DNA of 8,583 nucleotides from positions 1 to 8,583 of the forward strand of contig JASLSL010000169.1 in NCBI GenBank assembly GCA_030743445.1, given 5' to 3'. This DNA is from Alphaproteobacteria bacterium (GTDB taxonomy: Bacteria > Pseudomonadota > Alphaproteobacteria > UBA8366). Below, one piece after another: positions 7,110 through 8,583 of this stretch (position 1 is its first letter; every line of letters starts with the position of its first letter). The translations under genes were made by a program, and so were the position numbers. The notes under the pieces were generated by a model that worked only from the letters and a program-made list of their open reading frames with translations, was not told the DNA's origin and did no database searches.

Positions 7110-7667
7110 ATGTCCGAAGGCACATACATACCGCGGCTAAAGCAGCACTACGACGACGTCGTCAAGGCGTCGCTCGTCGAGCAGTTTGGCTACGAGAATC
7201 CGTTCGAGCTGCCGAAGCTCGACAAGATCGTCGTCAACGTGGGCGTCGGCGAGGCGGTCAGCGATTCCAAGAAGATCGACGCGGTCTGCGAGGACCTGAC
7301 CCTGATCACCGGCCAGAAGCCGATCGTGAACAAGGCCAAGCAGTCGATCGCCAACTTCAAGCTGCGCGAGGGCATGCCGGTCGGCGTCAAGGTCACGCTG
7401 CGGCGCGACCGGATGTACGACTTTCTCGATAGGCTGGTCACGATTGCGCTCCCGCGGGTACGCGACTTTCGGGGCCTGCCGGGGACCAGCTTCGACGGCC
7501 ACGGCAACTTTTCGCTGGGCCTGAAGGAGCAGATCGTGTTCCCCGAAATCGACTACGACAAGGTCGACACGATCCGCGGACTCGACATCGTAATTTGCAC
7601 GACGGCGCGAACCGACGAGGAAGCCAAGGCGTTGCTTACCGGGTTCGATCTGCCGTTTTCGAACTGA
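7110..7667 (+). CDS. rplE: 50S ribosomal protein L5
   Basis: L5 binds 5S rRNA in the central protuberance and contacts P-site tRNA and S13. From the ATG at 7110 it has 185 residues, against 179 in E. coli. Landmarks are YIPRLKQHYDDVV near the start, FELPKLDKIVVNVGVGEA, then GQKPIVNKAKQSIANFKLRE, and LPRVRDFRGLPGTSFDGHGN. It ends DEEAKALLTGFDLPF. I chose the ATG because the family N-terminus begins close to it. An in-frame TTG at 7092 would add six residues and overlap rplX by four bases, but it has little support. In E. coli the S8 protein represses the spc mRNA near the L5 start; I do not see a clear S8-site hairpin here. Confidence 0.97.
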   Translation: MSEGTYIPRLKQHYDDVVKASLVEQFGYENPFELPKLDKIVVNVGVGEAVSDSKKIDAVCEDLTLITGQKPIVNKAKQSIANFKLREGMPVGVKVTLRRDRMYDFLDRLVTIALPRVRDFRGLPGTSFDGHGNFSLGLKEQIVFPEIDYDKVDTIRGLDIVICTTARTDEEAKALLTGFDLPFSN

Positions 7668-7677
7668 CTCGTCACGT

Positions 7678-7685
7678 GAGGTGAT
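7678..7685 (+). promoter_or_regulatory. Extended ribosome binding site for rpsN
   Basis: GAGGTGAT is an eight-base match to the anti-Shine-Dalgarno end of 16S rRNA. It lies five bases before the ATG at 7691. It is the longest match I noticed among the genes here and fixes the S14 start. Confidence 0.75.
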
Positions 7686-7690
7686 GAAGC

Positions 7691-7996
7691 ATGGCTAAAA
7701 AGAGTGCGATAGAGAAAAACAACAGGCGCAGGCGGCTGGTACAGAGATATGCCGGCAAGCGCGAGCGGCTGAAGGCGATCGCCAACGATCGCAGCCTGCC
7801 GGCCGAGGAGCGCTTCGCGGCGCGGCTCAAGCTGGCGAAGCTGCCGCGCAACTCGTCGCCGGTGCGGGTACGCAACCGGTGCGAGCTGACCGGGCGACCG
7901 CACGGTTATTATCGCAAGTTCAAGATCTCGCGCATCGCGTTGCGCGAAATGGCGGCCGCCGGGCACATCCCCGGTATGGTCAAGTCGAGCTGGTAG
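7691..7996 (+). CDS. rpsN: 30S ribosomal protein S14, zinc-independent long form
   Basis: S14 is a 30S head protein that assembles late beside S3 and S10. The 101 residues are those of the long form. Only one cysteine is present (in RNRCELTGRPHGYYRKF), so the CxxC pairs of the short zinc-binding form are absent; this is the usual C-minus type of proteobacteria. The family end FKISRIALREMAAAGHIPGMVKSSW is present, split here as FKISRIALRE and GHIPGMVKSSW. The ATG at 7691 follows the extended ribosome binding site at 7678-7685. The stop codon overlaps the AGGAGG of rpsH. The 23-base gap after rplE shows no other feature. Confidence 0.97.
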   Translation: MAKKSAIEKNNRRRRLVQRYAGKRERLKAIANDRSLPAEERFAARLKLAKLPRNSSPVRVRNRCELTGRPHGYYRKFKISRIALREMAAAGHIPGMVKSSW

Positions 7997-8000
7997 GAGG
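7995..8000 (+). promoter_or_regulatory. Ribosome binding site for rpsH
   Basis: AGGAGG overlaps the rpsN stop codon and lies nine bases before the ATG at 8010. It supports 8010 rather than the second in-frame ATG at 8016 as the start. Confidence 0.75.
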
Positions 8001-8009
8001 AACGCTGGC

Positions 8010-8252
8010 ATGGCGATGAGCGATCCCTTGGGCGATATGCTGACACGCATCCGCAATGGACAGCGCGTCGGCAAATCGACCGTCATCTGTCCCGCCTCAA
8101 AGCTGCGCGAAAACGTGCTCGAGGTGCTGAAGCGCGAAGGCTACATCCGCGGCTATAGCTGGGCGGACGTGCGCAACGGCTTGAGTGAGTTCACGATCGA
8201 GCTGAAATATGCCGAGGGCGAACCGGTGATCAAGGAAATCTCTCGAATCTCC
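8010..8252 (+). CDS. rpsH: 30S ribosomal protein S8, N-terminal part only (chimeric 3' end)
   Basis: S8 is a primary 16S rRNA-binding protein of the 30S platform and, in E. coli, the repressor of the spc operon. The first 80 or so codons are clearly S8: MAMSDPLGDMLTRIRNGQ at 1-18, then PASKLRENVLEVLKREGYI at 28-46 and the strand pattern FTIELKYAEGEPVIKEIS ending near residue 78. A complete S8 has about 130 residues. After SRIS (78-81) the family sequence RPGxRxY and the whole C-terminal RNA-binding domain are absent, including the STxxG signature. Instead the same open frame continues, with no stop, as an acyl-CoA dehydrogenase. The frame remains open from 8010 to the window end (191 codons). 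S8 is essential, so a real truncation here would need an intact copy elsewhere. I regard the 3' end as a chimeric join, placed only approximately. Confidence 0.9.
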
Positions 8253-8258
8253 CCGGGC
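8235..8258. other. Chimeric join between rpsH and an unrelated gene
   Basis: Upstream of this point the order and sequence fit the spc operon; downstream they fit an acyl-CoA dehydrogenase. The join lies around the codons for EISRISPG (residues 76-83 of the open frame). S8 has E-I-x-R-(V/I)-S followed by R-P-G here, so PG after S could belong to either side. A short identical stretch between the two source genes would explain both the exact frame and the uncertain boundary. I infer an assembly error first, then a real deletion or rearrangement. The boundary is uncertain by roughly 20 bases. Confidence 0.75.
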
Positions 8259-8583
8259 TTCGGCATGGTTCTGATGGCGACATTGGGGTGCGGCCTGGCG
8301 ATCCTCTCGCGCGGCTCCGCCGAGGTGATCGAGCGCTGCGCACTACCAGTGCTCAAGTTCGAGAAGATCGGTGCCTGGGCGCTGACCGAACCCGGTGCCG
8401 GGAGCGATGCCTTCGGCGGCATGCGCACGACGGCTCGACTCGATGGCGATGCAGTGGTGCTGAACGGCCAGAAGACCTTCATCAGCAACGCCCCCTATGC
8501 GGATGTCTTTGCGATCTACGCTCGTCTGTCGGCGAGCGACGAAGACTCCTCCGACACGCCTGTAGTGCGCGCGATCGCCGTAG
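8253..8583 (+). CDS. Acyl-CoA dehydrogenase, internal fragment
   Basis: This fragment of about 110 residues belongs to the acyl-CoA dehydrogenase family, FAD flavoproteins that introduce an alpha-beta double bond into acyl-CoA during fatty acid or branched-chain catabolism. It has the end of the helical N-terminal domain (MATLGCGLAILSRGSAE, then LPVLKFEKIGAW) and the beginning of the middle beta-domain. The family signature ALTEPGAGSDAFGG falls at residues 124-137 of the open frame, followed by LNGQKTFISNAPYAD, also typical. Its own N-terminus (roughly 90 or more residues) is missing, and the C-terminal helical domain, with the catalytic base, lies beyond the window or is absent. It has no start codon of its own with a ribosome binding site; it is read in frame from rpsH. 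Substrate class cannot be told. It has no functional link to the ribosomal genes and is probably from another locus. Confidence 0.85.

Noticed and set aside
7691..7996. Zinc-dependent form or zinc regulation of S14
   Set aside because: Only one cysteine is present and there are no CxxC pairs, so this is the ordinary zinc-free long form and nothing indicates Zur control.
8010..8583. The S8-dehydrogenase frame as a new bifunctional protein
   Set aside because: Neither half is complete: S8 lacks its C-terminal domain and the dehydrogenase lacks its N-terminal helices. A functional fusion would be expected to keep whole domains, so I report it as a join and not as a new system.

Overview
This window is a compact, single-direction ribosomal protein cluster from a high-GC bacterium, most likely an alphaproteobacterium, possibly of the Rhodospirillales or a related deep branch. 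That placement rests on the wording of EF-Tu, L3, L23, S17 and L5, on the long zinc-free form of S14, and on an L3 with an extended C-terminus. It is recalled family resemblance, not a database result.

Layout: tuf (EF-Tu) fills 7-1197 and looks complete. A 58-base gap carrying a perfect GC-rich hairpin follows. Then comes the S10 operon order rpsJ-rplC-rplD-rplW-rplB-rpsS-rplV-rpsC-rplP-rpmC-rpsQ (1256-6399), running straight into the start of the spc operon order rplN-rplX-rplE-rpsN-rpsH (6410 onwards). Every gene is on the + strand. Gaps are 0-58 bases, and three gene pairs overlap by 1-4 bases (rplD/rplW, rplV/rpsC, rplN/rplX), so translation is probably coupled. No stretch above 60 bases lacks a gene. 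I see no RNA gene, CRISPR array, insertion sequence or integration site.

The products work together: EF-Tu brings aminoacyl-tRNA to the ribosome, and the other proteins build it. L2, L3, L4, L22, L23, L16, L14, L24, L5 and L29 go to the 50S subunit. S10, S19, S3, S17, S14 and S8 go to the 30S subunit.

The one real anomaly is at the right end. The rpsH frame is normal for about 80 codons and then, without a frameshift, becomes the central part of an acyl-CoA dehydrogenase, which runs open off the window end. The C-terminal half of S8 and the expected next genes (rplF, rplR, rpsE and so on) are missing. I read this as a chimeric join, most likely an assembly error at a short stretch shared by two unrelated genes. 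A real rearrangement or gene fusion cannot be excluded from sequence alone. I found no convincing undescribed system; apart from this join the region is ordinary, with a few modest peculiarities in tuf, L3 and S10.
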